64,000 bases of DNA. It comes from an uncultured Pseudomonas sp. GTDB lineage: Bacteria; Pseudomonadota; Gammaproteobacteria; Pseudomonadales; Pseudomonadaceae. The stretch lies in the NCBI RefSeq assembly GCF_946886105.1, contig NZ_CAMPHV010000008.1:62001-126000 (forward strand), in the 5' to 3' direction. Below are positions 27,123-36,750 of this stretch, one piece after another (position 1 is the stretch's first letter; each line of letters opens with the position of its first letter). Under the pieces are notes generated by a model. It worked only from the letters and a program-made list of their open reading frames with translations. It had not been told where the DNA came from and did not search any database. A program made the position numbers and the translations under genes.

Positions 27123-28304
27123 TCAGCCAACCACTTTTGCCGCGCGCAGTTCGGCGATGCGCGCGGGCGAACAACCCAGTTCGGCGAGCACCTCATCGGT
27201 ATGTGCGCCCAGGGCCGCGCCTATATGCCGGGGCGCGGGCAGGCCGGAGGAGAATTTGATCGGGCAGGCGATCTGCCGTTGCGGCTGGCTGCCGGCGCGC
27301 GGCACTTCGCAGACCGACTCGCGGGCGACGAGTTGGGGATGCTCGGTCGCTTCGCTCAGCGTGAGCATCGGTTCGACGCAAGCATCCAGTTCGGCGAATA
27401 CCCGGCTCCAGTCGGCGAAATCGCGTTTCTCGAACTCGCTGGCGATCTCGCGCTTCAGCGCCTGCTGCTCGTCCGGTTTGGCCGATAACCCGCGCGGCGC
27501 CAGCTCGGGGCGGCCGATGGCGGCGCAGAGCTGCTGCATGAATTGCGGCTCCAGGCTGCCCACGGCGAACCAGCGGCCATCGCGACTGCGGTAGTAGTCG
27601 TAGAAGCTGCCGCCGTTGAGCGCCTGGTTTTCCATCTGCGGCTCGGCACCGGTGGCGAGCAAGCCGGCACCGGCCATGCCGTTCAGGCTGAAGGCGCAAT
27701 CGGTCATGCTGATATCCACATGCTGACCCAGCCCCGTGGTTTGCCGCTGGATCACCGCGGCCAGCAGGCCGATCGCCCCGTGCAGGGAACCGCCGGCGAT
27801 ATCGGCGGCCTGGATACCCAGCGGCAACGGGCCGCTGTCGCGGCGCCCGGTGTAGCTGGCGACGCCAGACAGCGCCAGGTAATTGATGTCGTGGCCGGCG
27901 CGGTCCTTGTAAGGCCCGGTCTGGCCGTAACCGGTGATCGATACGTAGATCAGCCCGGGGTTGATCGCCTTGAGCGCCTCGTAACCAACGCCGAGCTTGT
28001 CCATCACGCCCGGACGGAACTGCTCCAGAACGATGTCGTACTCGGCGACCAGCTGCTTGACCAACGCCACCGCCTCGGCTTGTTTCAGGTCCAGGGCGAT
28101 GCTGCGTTTGTTGCGATTGAGGTAGGCGTGGCTGGCGGAGACGCCGCCGTCATAGGGCGGCAGCAGCCGCACCAGGTCGACCCGGCTGGGCGACTCGACG
28201 CGCAGCACCTCGGCGCCCATATCGGCGAGCAGCAGCGAGGCGAATGGCCCCGGCAGCAAGGTGGAGAAATCGAGGATTTTCAGCGCGGACAACGGGCCGT
28301 TCAT
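27123..28304 (-). CDS. CaiB/BaiF family CoA-transferase
   Basis: The protein has 393 residues of the class III CoA-transferase/racemase family. The start MNGPLSALKILDFSTLLPGPFAS and the segment GHDINYLALSG hold the family's catalytic Asp region. It could be a formyl-CoA-type transferase or an alpha-methylacyl-CoA racemase. It is last in a minus-strand set with an amidohydrolase and an acyl-CoA dehydrogenase, so it probably activates or epimerises a branched or aromatic acid for beta-oxidation. The ATG at 28304 has AAGGATC upstream. Confidence 0.88.
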   Translation of the reverse strand: MNGPLSALKILDFSTLLPGPFASLLLADMGAEVLRVESPSRVDLVRLLPPYDGGVSASHAYLNRNKRSIALDLKQAEAVALVKQLVAEYDIVLEQFRPGVMDKLGVGYEALKAINPGLIYVSITGYGQTGPYKDRAGHDINYLALSGVASYTGRRDSGPLPLGIQAADIAGGSLHGAIGLLAAVIQRQTTGLGQHVDISMTDCAFSLNGMAGAGLLATGAEPQMENQALNGGSFYDYYRSRDGRWFAVGSLEPQFMQQLCAAIGRPELAPRGLSAKPDEQQALKREIASEFEKRDFADWSRVFAELDACVEPMLTLSEATEHPQLVARESVCEVPRAGSQPQRQIACPIKFSSGLPAPRHIGAALGAHTDEVLAELGCSPARIAELRAAKVVG

Positions 28305-28337
28305 AAGGGATCCTTGATGCGAATTAGCGTTTGGCAG

Positions 28338-28405
28338 GTAGCCCGGGTGCAATCCGGGGCAGCGATGGCGCCTGTTACAAAATTCCCGGATTGCATCCGG
28401 GCTAC
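28338..28405. repeat. Palindromic element, GTAGCCCGG family
   Basis: GTAGCCCGGGTGCAATCCGG and its near-complement at the right end enclose about 26 bp. It fills the gap between the CoA-transferase and amidohydrolase genes and could act as a stem-loop in their transcript. Confidence 0.8.
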
Positions 28406-28416
28406 GAAAAGCTTCT

Positions 28417-29247
28417 TCAGAGCTTGAACACCCGCCGGGCATTGTCGTGAAGAAACTTGGCCTGTACCGCGGCGCTCAGCCCCAGCTCGCGAACCTGATT
28501 GATGCAGCGCTCCAGCGACAGCTGCGGGAAGTTGGAACCGAACAGCACCTTGTCCTGGCCGTAACTCTGCATGAATTGCAGCAGCTGCGCCGGGTAATAA
28601 CGCGGCAGGTAAGCCGAGGTATCGATATAGACGTTATCGTGCTTCCAGGCCACACCGATCATCTCGTCGGTCCAGGGGTGGCCGATATGCCCGGCGACGA
28701 TGCGCAACTCGGGAAAATCCAGCGCCACCTCGTCCAGATAAGGCACCGGCCGCCCGGTTTCCGAGGGCATCAGCGGGCCGGTATGGCCGACCTGGGTGCA
28801 GAACGGGATATCCAGTTCGATGCACTTCACGTAGAGCGGGTAGTAGAGACGGTGATTGGGCGGCAACTTCCACAGCCAGGGCACGATGCGCAGCGCCTTG
28901 CAGCCGAATTCGTGCACCGCCCGTTCCAGCTCGCGCACCGCAGCCAGCGGCTTGCTCAGGTCGACAGTGGCGACGCCGACGAAACGCTCGGGGTAGGCGC
29001 GCGTGTATTCGCCTATTTCATCGTTGCTGAAAACCCAGCCCTCGGGCCGGCACCAGGCGGCGAGCATCAGCTTGTCCACCCCGGCCCGGTCCATCTCAGC
29101 GACCGTTTGCTCCGGGCTCAAGGGCTGGTCGAGCAACTGGGCGGAACCGGACTTCTCGAATAGCCGAACGACTTCCGGCAACAGTTGGCGCGCGCGCCCG
29201 TTGGCGGGCTGAGCCCAGGCGTCTATGGCGCCGATGGCAGTGGACAT
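28417..29247 (-). CDS. Amidohydrolase-family protein (ACMSD-like TIM barrel)
   Basis: The protein has 276 residues of the amidohydrolase-2 family. Metal-site candidates are CTQVGHTG, VAGHIGHPWTDE and FGSNFPQ (Asn in place of the usual catalytic Asp in FGSDxP). The N-terminal HxH metal pair usual for the superfamily (typically IDxHxH) reads IDAWAQ here, so metal binding may be altered. It lies in the same operon as the CoA-transferase and acyl-CoA dehydrogenase, suggesting a hydrolytic or decarboxylating step in acid degradation. Confidence 0.8.
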   Translation of the reverse strand: MSTAIGAIDAWAQPANGRARQLLPEVVRLFEKSGSAQLLDQPLSPEQTVAEMDRAGVDKLMLAAWCRPEGWVFSNDEIGEYTRAYPERFVGVATVDLSKPLAAVRELERAVHEFGCKALRIVPWLWKLPPNHRLYYPLYVKCIELDIPFCTQVGHTGPLMPSETGRPVPYLDEVALDFPELRIVAGHIGHPWTDEMIGVAWKHDNVYIDTSAYLPRYYPAQLLQFMQSYGQDKVLFGSNFPQLSLERCINQVRELGLSAAVQAKFLHDNARRVFKL

Positions 29248-29277
29248 AGCGGTCTCCTTGACGGCGGGGATGTCGGC

Positions 29278-29299
29278 TGGCGGGTTGCACCCGCCCTAC
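29278..29299. repeat. Short palindrome GGCGGGT/ACCCGCC
   Basis: The hairpin GGCGGGT-TGC-ACCCGCC followed by CTAC lies between the dehydrogenase and amidohydrolase genes. It is related to the element at 9599 and to a well-known Pseudomonas intergenic repeat type. Confidence 0.6.
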
Positions 29300-29305
29300 C
29301 TTTGT

Positions 29306-30445
29306 TCAGAGCTTCATGCCGCGGCTGATGATCTCTTTCATGATCTCCGAAGTGCCGGCGAAGATGCGTTGGATACGCGCATTCGCGTACATCTTGCAGA
29401 TCGGGTATTCCCACATATAGCCCCAGCCGCCGTGCAGTTGCACGCCCTCGTCGACCACCTTGCCGAGCAGTTCGGTGGTGAACAGTTTGGCCTCGGCGGC
29501 CACTTCCGGGGTGAGCTTCTTCTGGTTGTGGTCCATCACGCAGCGGTCGACGAAAACCTGGGCCACGTCGATCTGGGTACGCATTTCGGCGAGCTTGAAG
29601 CGGGTGTTCTGGAACTGCGAGATCGGCCGGTCGAACGCCTTGCGCTCGCGCACGTAGTCGAGGGTCACCTGCAACGCCGCTTCGGCGCCGGCCACAGCCG
29701 CGCAGGCGTTGGTCAGGCGCTCCTGGGCGAGCATGTTCATCAGGTAGAAGAAGCCGCCCTTGGCGTCGCCCAGCAGGTTTTCCTTGGGCACCTTGACCTT
29801 GTTGAAGAACAACTCGGCGGTGTCCTGGCTCTTCATGCCGAGCTTTTTCAGTGGCGTGCCGCGCTCGAAACCGGGCATGCCGCGCTCGACCAGGAACAGG
29901 CCCATGGCATGCTTGTTGGCCGGATCGGTCTTGGCCGCGACTATCACCAGGTCGGCCAGGATGCCGTTGGAGATAAACACCTTGGAGCCATTGAGTTCGT
30001 AGTGACCGCCCTTGTCCACCGCTGTGGTGCGCATGCCGGCCAAATCGGAGCCGGCGCTCGGCTCGGTCATCGCCACCGCGAGTATGGTCTCGCCACTGAC
30101 GATGCCCGGCATAAAACGCGCCTTCTGCTCGGTATTACCGTATTCGGCGATATAGGGGCCGCACAGCGACGAGTGCAGCGGCAGCATAAAGCCCGCCTCG
30201 TTGATCAGCGCCAGTTCCTCGCACATGATCTGCTCGTAGCGAAAATCCTTGAGCCCGGCGCCGCCGTATTCCTCGTCAGCCCAGGGCAGCAGGAAGCCCA
30301 TCTCGCCGGCCTTTTTCCACACCTCGCGGCTGACCATCCCGGCCTCTTCCCACTGCTCCTGATAAGGCAGCACTTCCTTACGCAGAAAGGCGTTGAATGC
30401 GTCGCGGAACATCCTGTGTTCGCTGTCGAAAATAGTGCGCTGCAC
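29306..30445 (-). CDS. Acyl-CoA dehydrogenase
   Basis: The protein has 379 residues and is a FAD-dependent acyl-CoA dehydrogenase. It shows EEYGGAGLKDFRY, AMTEPSAGSDLAGMRT (flavin/substrate binding), and the C-terminal RIFAGTSEIMKEIISRGM signature. A GTG at 30445 (VQRTIFDSEHRMF) gives the family N-terminus with GGAG upstream; the longer frame is rejected. It is the first gene of the operon; a GGDEF-EAL gene diverges 200 bp away. Confidence 0.92.
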   Translation of the reverse strand: MQRTIFDSEHRMFRDAFNAFLRKEVLPYQEQWEEAGMVSREVWKKAGEMGFLLPWADEEYGGAGLKDFRYEQIMCEELALINEAGFMLPLHSSLCGPYIAEYGNTEQKARFMPGIVSGETILAVAMTEPSAGSDLAGMRTTAVDKGGHYELNGSKVFISNGILADLVIVAAKTDPANKHAMGLFLVERGMPGFERGTPLKKLGMKSQDTAELFFNKVKVPKENLLGDAKGGFFYLMNMLAQERLTNACAAVAGAEAALQVTLDYVRERKAFDRPISQFQNTRFKLAEMRTQIDVAQVFVDRCVMDHNQKKLTPEVAAEAKLFTTELLGKVVDEGVQLHGGWGYMWEYPICKMYANARIQRIFAGTSEIMKEIISRGMKL

Positions 30446-30647
30446 GGCAGAGTCGCTCCCCTGATGAGTCGTCCCGCAGGTTAGGCGCCGTCGCCCCGCC
30501 GGCTCAATGACCCATACGCTCAGGCTCGATTGACCCATTCGGTCAGCCCGCGCAGGCTCTAAGCATTTAGTGGCAGGGACATCTCAGCAAGCAGAAAAAC
30601 CCTATACTCACCAGGGTTTATCGCGCCCATTTATCGGCGAGACAGTC

Positions 30648-32852
30648 ATGCCCAAACAGTCGTCGCTCCACATTCCCCCTTCCAGCAATCGCTTGCCCAT
30701 CCTCTTGCTCGGTGGTCTCTCGCTATTGCTGCTGGCGGTGTGGATGCTGCCGTCGGGCGCCAAACAGTGGCTGGACATCGCCTGGTTTCCGGTTGCGCTG
30801 CACACCATAGCCGAGTCCTTCGCGGTGGCCGTGGCCATCCTGGTATTCGCCGTCACTTGGCACGCCTATCGCCCGGAGCGACCGGCCAACCTGATCGTGC
30901 TGGCCTGCGGCTTTCTTGCCGTCGGCCTGCTGGATTTTGCCCACACGCTGTCCTACCTGGGCATGCCGACCTTCGTCACCCCGGCCTCGGTAGAAAAAGC
31001 CATCGACTTCTGGCTGGCCGCGCGCCTGGTGGCTGCCGCAACCCTGCTGGTCATCGCCTTTCGCCCCTGGCAACCGCTGGCTGCGGCGAACAGCCGCTAT
31101 CTGCTGCTGGCAGCGGCGCTGCTGCTGGTTGCCGGCGTCTACATACTGCAACTGGGCTTCCCGCACCTGTGGCCGCGCACCTTTATTGCCGGTTCCGGAC
31201 TGACCCCATTCAAGGTCGCCATGGAATGGTTGATCATCGCGCTGCTCGTGGTGGCAGCGCTGCGCTTCAACCGGCTGCAAAGCGAGGAGCAGCCCTATGA
31301 TGCCCAAGGCATGCTGGTAGCGGTGCTGCTGTCGATTCTCTCGGAGCTGTGCTTTACCGCCTACAGCAACGTCCACGACCTATTCAGCTTGCTCGGCCAC
31401 GTCTACAAAGTCATCGCTTACTGCTTCATCTACCGCGTGGTGTTCATCTCCAGTGTGCGCGCCCCCTATGAACGCCTGAGCATCGAAATCGCCGAACGCG
31501 AAGCGGCCGAGCAGCGGGTCGAAGTGCTGGCGTTCTACGACGGCCTCACCGGCCTGCCCAACCTGACCCTGCTGCAGGATCGCACCGAGCAGGCACTGAC
31601 CGCCTCCGCCCGCGACCGTAACCACGTGGCGCTGCTCTATCTCGATCTCGATCGCTTCAAACTGATCAACGACTCGCTCGGCCACTCCTGCGGCGACAAC
31701 CTGCTGCGCGGCGTCGCCGGACGCCTGCAGTGTTGCGTGCACAGCACCGACACCATCTGCCGGCCGGGTGGCGATAAGTTCGTCATCCTCCTGACCGATA
31801 TGGACGACACCGAAGAAATCGCCGCGGTGCCGGAAGCCATCGCCGCTCAGTTGACCCTCCCCTTCAGCGTCCTTGGCCAGAACATCAGCATCTCGGCCAC
31901 TATCGGTATCGCCGTGGCACCGAGCGATGGCCAGGATTTCGAAACCCTGCGGCGCAACGCCGAAACAGCCATGTACAAAGCCAAGGGGGCCGGTGGCCGG
32001 ACCTGGTGCTTCTACGACTCGACCATGAACGATGAAATGGTCGAACGGCTCAACCTGATCAATGGCTTACGCCATGCTCTCGAACGCCGGCAACTGCTGC
32101 TGCACTATCAATTGCAATTCGATCTGCACAGCGGCCGCGTCGTCGGTGCCGAGGCGCTGGTGCGTTGGCAACACCCGGAGTGGGGCCTGGTGCTGCCGAT
32201 GCGCTTTATTCCAGTGGCTGAAGAAAGCCAACTGATCATTCCCATCGGCGAGTGGGTCATTCACCAGGCCTGCCATCAAGCCATGGCCTGGCGCCGGGAG
32301 GGGCTGCCGATCCCGCGGATCGCGGTCAATCTGTCGCCCCTGCAACTGCACAAGGGCAATATCGAGCAGGTGGTGATCGCCGCCCTCGCCGCCAGCGGCC
32401 TGCCCGCCTCGGCGCTGGAACTGGAGCTGACCGAATCGAGCCTGATCGACGACACCGAGCAGGTGTTGATCACCATGCAGCGACTCAAGACCCTGGGGGT
32501 GATGTTGTCGATCGACGACTTCGGCACCGGCTATTCCAGCCTTGCCTACCTGCGCCGCCTGGCAGTGGACAAGCTGAAGATCGATCAATCCTTCATCCGC
32601 GACCTGCTCAATAGCAGCGATGGCATCACCCTGGTCACCGCCATCCTGCACATGGCCCAGTCGCTGGGGTTGAAGACCCTCGCCGAAGGTGTGGAGGACG
32701 AACGTACCGCCGATGAGCTGCGACGCCTGGGCTGCGCCGAAGTACAGGGCTACCTGTATGCGAAACCGTTGCCGGCGAATGAGGTGACGGCGGTACTGAA
32801 AGCGCAAACGCAAACCCAAAACGTGGCGCAAACCCCCTCGTCTCGGGCCTGA
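30648..32852 (+). CDS. MASE3-GGDEF-EAL protein, probable c-di-GMP phosphodiesterase
   Basis: The protein has 734 residues. Residues 15-270 hold about eight spans with a MASE3-like pattern (HTIAESFAVAVAILVFAVTW). A GGDEF domain follows (YDGLTGLPN, LDLDRFKLINDSLGH) but its active site reads GGDKF, with Lys replacing the catalytic Glu. The EAL domain is intact in its main motifs: AEALVRW, NLSPLQL, LTESSLID, DDFGTGYSSL and EGVED. It should therefore hydrolyse rather than make c-di-GMP; the GGDKF domain may bind GTP as a sensor. The start at 30648 is chosen by the first hydrophobic segment. Confidence 0.92.
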   Translation: MPKQSSLHIPPSSNRLPILLLGGLSLLLLAVWMLPSGAKQWLDIAWFPVALHTIAESFAVAVAILVFAVTWHAYRPERPANLIVLACGFLAVGLLDFAHTLSYLGMPTFVTPASVEKAIDFWLAARLVAAATLLVIAFRPWQPLAAANSRYLLLAAALLLVAGVYILQLGFPHLWPRTFIAGSGLTPFKVAMEWLIIALLVVAALRFNRLQSEEQPYDAQGMLVAVLLSILSELCFTAYSNVHDLFSLLGHVYKVIAYCFIYRVVFISSVRAPYERLSIEIAEREAAEQRVEVLAFYDGLTGLPNLTLLQDRTEQALTASARDRNHVALLYLDLDRFKLINDSLGHSCGDNLLRGVAGRLQCCVHSTDTICRPGGDKFVILLTDMDDTEEIAAVPEAIAAQLTLPFSVLGQNISISATIGIAVAPSDGQDFETLRRNAETAMYKAKGAGGRTWCFYDSTMNDEMVERLNLINGLRHALERRQLLLHYQLQFDLHSGRVVGAEALVRWQHPEWGLVLPMRFIPVAEESQLIIPIGEWVIHQACHQAMAWRREGLPIPRIAVNLSPLQLHKGNIEQVVIAALAASGLPASALELELTESSLIDDTEQVLITMQRLKTLGVMLSIDDFGTGYSSLAYLRRLAVDKLKIDQSFIRDLLNSSDGITLVTAILHMAQSLGLKTLAEGVEDERTADELRRLGCAEVQGYLYAKPLPANEVTAVLKAQTQTQNVAQTPSSRA

Positions 32853-32911
32853 ATCCACCTTGTCCTCGGCAGCCCAAGCTGCCTACCATCGCGCAACCCC
32901 AAGGAGCAGTT

Positions 32912-33910
32912 ATGCGCGAACGCACCATCGCCAGCCATTTTGTCCGCGCCGCCATATGCGGGGCCGAGCGCCAGGGCCACGACTGTGCGGCGCTACTGCG
33001 CCAAGCCGGAATCCAGCCGGCCTTGCTCGACGAGCCGCGCGCCCGGGTCGCGCCGGAGCAATTCGCCCGTCTGCTGCAATTGCTCTGGGAAAGCCTCGAC
33101 GACGAGTACCTGGGCTTTAACCGACAGCGCAGCAAGCGCGGCACCTTCGCCATGATGTGCCATGCGATCATCCACTGCCATTCGCTGGAAAAAGCCCTGA
33201 GCCGCGGCGCCTTGTTCTACGGCCTGTTTCCCGAGGCGCCGAGCATCGTTCTGCAGCGCGAGGGTGACTGGACCCGCCTGTCGCTGGACCACTCGATGCT
33301 CTGCGACCCGGACCATTTCCTGGTGGAAAGCCTGCTGGTGATCTGGCACCGCCTCGGCAGTTGGCTGATCGGCCAGCGCATCCGCCTGGAGGAAGCCACC
33401 TTCGCCTATGCCGAACCGCCCCACTCGAGCGAATACGAGTTGCTGTTCCCCTGCAGCCGACGCTTTTCCGCCGGGGGCACCAGCCTGCTGTTCCACGCCC
33501 GCTACCTGGCGATGCCGCTGCTGCAGGACGAACGCACGCTCAAGCAGTTCCTGCTGCACTCCCCGGCCGACCTGCTCTCCCGCCCCGATGGCGGCGACAG
33601 CCTGATCAGCCAGATCCGCCGCCAACTGGGCCGCGACTGCTGCAACTGGCCGGACCTCGAAGCGGTCGCGCAACAGCTGCATATGAGCCCACAAACCCTG
33701 CGCCGCCATCTGCGCGAAGAAGGCTCGAGCTTTCAGGAACTCAAGGACCATCTGCGCCGGGATTTGGCGATTTACCACCTGGGACGCGACGAACTGGCGA
33801 TTCAGGATATCGCCGAGCATCTGGGGTTCTCCGAGCCTTCGGCATTTCATCGGGCGTTTAAGAAATGGACGGGGCTGACGCCGGGCGCTTATCGGGCGCA
33901 GGAGGGTTAG
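32912..33910 (+). CDS. AraC-family transcriptional regulator (OruR/ArgR-like architecture)
   Basis: The protein has 332 residues. An N-terminal effector domain of the 'arabinose-binding domain' type (residues 10-200) is followed by a double helix-turn-helix: DLEAVAQQLHMSPQTLRRHLREEGSS and IQDIAEHLGFSEPSAFHRAFKKWTG. It might regulate the acyl-CoA operon or a distant target. No dedicated operator was recognised. AAGGAG lies just ahead of the start. Confidence 0.9.
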   Translation: MRERTIASHFVRAAICGAERQGHDCAALLRQAGIQPALLDEPRARVAPEQFARLLQLLWESLDDEYLGFNRQRSKRGTFAMMCHAIIHCHSLEKALSRGALFYGLFPEAPSIVLQREGDWTRLSLDHSMLCDPDHFLVESLLVIWHRLGSWLIGQRIRLEEATFAYAEPPHSSEYELLFPCSRRFSAGGTSLLFHARYLAMPLLQDERTLKQFLLHSPADLLSRPDGGDSLISQIRRQLGRDCCNWPDLEAVAQQLHMSPQTLRRHLREEGSSFQELKDHLRRDLAIYHLGRDELAIQDIAEHLGFSEPSAFHRAFKKWTGLTPGAYRAQEG

Positions 33911-33958
33911 GGCTAAAGGGACTTGTCGCATAGCCCGAACAGAAGCATCAACAGCAAA

Positions 33959-33986
33959 AGCTCGCGGCTAAAGCCCCTCCTACAAG
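33959..33986. repeat. Pseudomonas-type intergenic repeat (GGCTTTAGCC arm)
   Basis: CTCGCGGCTAAAGCCCCTCC, read on the other strand, is the familiar Pseudomonas GGAGGGGCTTTAGCCGCGAG repeat. It lies in the 239-bp gap between the AraC gene and the 7TMR-DISM gene, in which I see nothing else definite. Confidence 0.6.
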
Positions 33987-34149
33987 GCCGGTGGCGTGCC
34001 TTAAGTCCGTAGGATCGGGCCGCGCAGGTGGCACAACGCGATACCCTTCAGATTGCTGCGGTGGAAAACGCTTCGCAGTTTTCAACCCTACGCCGATGCG
34101 CAAGGCTGTTGCTTTTGATTAACAGAACAGCATGCGAGAACGGGCTGAC

Positions 34150-36750
34150 TTACAGAAGCAAGGAGCTAGCCGCGCGTTCTTCTGCGTCGAAGTCTTTCAA
34201 CCACTGTTTGAGCTCAGCGATCGGCTTGGGCGTGCACAGCCAAAAACCCTGCAGTAAATCGCAGCCCTTTGCCTTTAAACGGCTGGCGGTCTCGGCGGCC
34301 TCAATGCCTTCGCCCACGACCCGGTAACCGAGGCTGCGCGCCATCTGAATGGCGGTGGACACGATCACGTCGGCGCTTTCGCTGATGCAGATATCGTGAA
34401 TCAGCGAGCGATCCAGTTTCAGCTCCGAGGCTGGCAGTTGCTTGAGGTAGGACAACGAGGAATAGCCGCTACCAAAATCATCGATGGATATCCGATAGCC
34501 CAGATCGGCCAAGACGTTCAGCGCCTGCAGGCTGCGGGCAGGGTCGAGCATGGCGGCTGTCTCGGTGATTTCAAGGATCACCGAGCAAGCCTGCAATCCA
34601 CTCTGCTGAAGTGCCGACTCCAATACGCCCTTAAGCTCGGCGGACTCCAGGTCCCGCGCAGAAATATTGATGGCGACCGTCAATTCCCGGTTGTCGTTGT
34701 GCAAGTCCGCCAGGTCTTTCGTGGCCTGCCCGATGACCCATCGGGTCAGTTGGGTGATGACGCCCGTTTCTTCCGCCAGGGGGATGAAATCTGCCGGGCT
34801 TACCCAGCCGCGCTCATCGTGGCGCCATCGAATCAAAGCCTCCACGCCGACAATTTGCCCGGTCTCGAGCTCCTGTTTGGGCTGGTAATAGAGCATGAGC
34901 TGGTTCTGTTGCAGGGCTTTGCGCAAGTCCGCCATCAACGTCAGCCGACTCTCGTTGTAAATATCGTGTGCAGGGGAATAGATGCCGGTTTCGTTACCGC
35001 CTTGGGGCGTGATCTCCATGCCAACATGAGCGTTGCGGATCAGCTCGGCGGCGGAGCGACCATGCTCCGGGTAACTGGCGGCGCCAAAGCGCGGGTGCAG
35101 TTCTATGGCCAGGTGGTCCAGCGAGATAGGTTCGGTCAACTGCCTTAGCGCGGTGTTGAGAGCTGAGAAATCGTTCCCCGCTTTATCCACGTCGACCAGC
35201 AAGCAGAAACAATCGCCCGACAGCTGATAAACCCGCTCTTCCCGGCCTTGATCGTCGCGAACGGCCTGAATGAAGGGTAGGCCGGCGGCCAGTTCTAGCA
35301 TTTGCTCAGCCACGCGTTTCATTATCCATTCGCTCCTGGCCAGGCCCAGGGTGCGATTGATCTCATCGAGCCGCGTGATCCGGGCCAACCCCACCATATA
35401 ACGGCGCTCAGGGGCCTGTTGCAGTTGCTGCCCCACCATCCATTCGAAACGGTTGCGGTTGGGCAGCCCGGTAACCGGGTCGTGGGTCAAGGCTTCGGTG
35501 AGCAGGTTCTGCGCGATGTTGCGCGACTGCGCCTCCTGCAGGCTGGCGGCCTGGGCGATGATTTTGTCTTCGCGCTCGCGATAAAGCCGATCAGCCAGCG
35601 CCAACGTCAGGATAAAGGCTTCGAGTGCAGAACCGATCTGCATGGCGTTCTCGGTAAAGAAGTGCTCAGGAAAGACCCCGAGCGCCCTGCCGGCCGTTGC
35701 CAGTACGCCGATGGTCAGCGGGGTCCAGGCCAGGGTAAAAAATGCTCCGGCCCGCACGCCTTCTATCCAGACGACGGGACCGGCGACCAGCAGCAACGAA
35801 AAAAAGATCAGCGCGGAAAACGACGCCAGTTGGATGCCCGTGTGATAGTCGAGAAAAGGCGCCGAGAAGAGATACAGCAACTCGAACACCATCATCGCGA
35901 TCAGCACTTTATCCAACCGCGGGCTATGAACTCTGGTGTTGAGAAACTCCCGGCAGAAAAGCAGTGAAAACAGCGCCAGGGCGGGTATCGACACGAGCAG
36001 CGCCCTGGCATGCAGTTGCGGTGCATAGGGGTAGAGGTGCTGGAAACTGAAGCCTTTGATGGAGGCGAAAAACAGCAGATAGCCGAACAGCGCCAGGGCG
36101 TAGTAGAGATAGAGTTTCTCGCGCAGGCTCAGGTACACCGCGAGATTGATCAGGATGATGACGAAGATGCAGCCATAGTAGAAAAAATGCAGTTTCAGCT
36201 CATAGGCGGCGCTTTCAAAAAACGCCTGCTCGCGCCAGATACGCAGCGGCACGATCATCGAGCCGCCCGTCGCGACCCGAACGAAGACAGTCTTCATTTC
36301 TTCAGGAGCCAGGGCCACACGCAACAACATGCTCGGATGGTCCACGTCACGTGGATAAAAAGGCCGGCTGTCGCCAGTTTTCAGCTCTTTTAGCAGGGTG
36401 CTCCCCGCATACTCGTAGAACACCACGTCATCCAACTGGGAATAGCCCAGTTCGGCAATCAAGTTCAGGTTGAGCGGCGTCTGATTTCTGATAGCGAAGC
36501 GCAGCCAGTATGCGGACTCTGTAAGACCGAAGGTGTCGCTGCCAGTGGCTACCAACGACCAGCGCTCATCGGGCAAGGCGATAACCTGATCAATCGAGGC
36601 CTCGCCCGTGGTGTCTTCCCAGAACTGGAAATGCGCCTGGATGTTTGCCGCTGGAGTGATCTCGATCGGCTCTGGTTGCGCCAAAGCCCTGAAACTCAGG
36701 CACGTAACCAGAATGGCGGTCAGGATGGTAAATGCCCGGTTCAGATGCAC
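34150..36750 (-). CDS. 7TMR-DISM receptor with degenerate GGDEF and EAL domain
   Basis: The protein has 866 residues. A signal peptide (about 1-24) precedes a periplasmic DISMED2-type beta-sandwich (about 30-175) and a seven-helix 7TMR-DISM region (about 185-390). A GGDEF domain follows (HDPVTGLPNRNRFEWM) whose active site reads SGDCF, so cyclase activity is unlikely. The EAL domain has VEALIRW, EITETAAML, DDFGSGYSSLSYL and GEGIE intact. It probably degrades c-di-GMP in response to a periplasmic ligand; DISMED2 domains often bind carbohydrates. It is transcribed alone. Confidence 0.92.
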   Translation of the reverse strand: MHLNRAFTILTAILVTCLSFRALAQPEPIEITPAANIQAHFQFWEDTTGEASIDQVIALPDERWSLVATGSDTFGLTESAYWLRFAIRNQTPLNLNLIAELGYSQLDDVVFYEYAGSTLLKELKTGDSRPFYPRDVDHPSMLLRVALAPEEMKTVFVRVATGGSMIVPLRIWREQAFFESAAYELKLHFFYYGCIFVIILINLAVYLSLREKLYLYYALALFGYLLFFASIKGFSFQHLYPYAPQLHARALLVSIPALALFSLLFCREFLNTRVHSPRLDKVLIAMMVFELLYLFSAPFLDYHTGIQLASFSALIFFSLLLVAGPVVWIEGVRAGAFFTLAWTPLTIGVLATAGRALGVFPEHFFTENAMQIGSALEAFILTLALADRLYREREDKIIAQAASLQEAQSRNIAQNLLTEALTHDPVTGLPNRNRFEWMVGQQLQQAPERRYMVGLARITRLDEINRTLGLARSEWIMKRVAEQMLELAAGLPFIQAVRDDQGREERVYQLSGDCFCLLVDVDKAGNDFSALNTALRQLTEPISLDHLAIELHPRFGAASYPEHGRSAAELIRNAHVGMEITPQGGNETGIYSPAHDIYNESRLTLMADLRKALQQNQLMLYYQPKQELETGQIVGVEALIRWRHDERGWVSPADFIPLAEETGVITQLTRWVIGQATKDLADLHNDNRELTVAINISARDLESAELKGVLESALQQSGLQACSVILEITETAAMLDPARSLQALNVLADLGYRISIDDFGSGYSSLSYLKQLPASELKLDRSLIHDICISESADVIVSTAIQMARSLGYRVVGEGIEAAETASRLKAKGCDLLQGFWLCTPKPIAELKQWLKDFDAEERAASSLLL

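Noticed and set aside
34396..35148. Long plus-strand ORF (250 codons) opposite the 7TMR-DISM-EAL gene
   Set aside because: It lies antisense within a well-supported GGDEF-EAL coding region and has no family motif; it is a GC-driven shadow.
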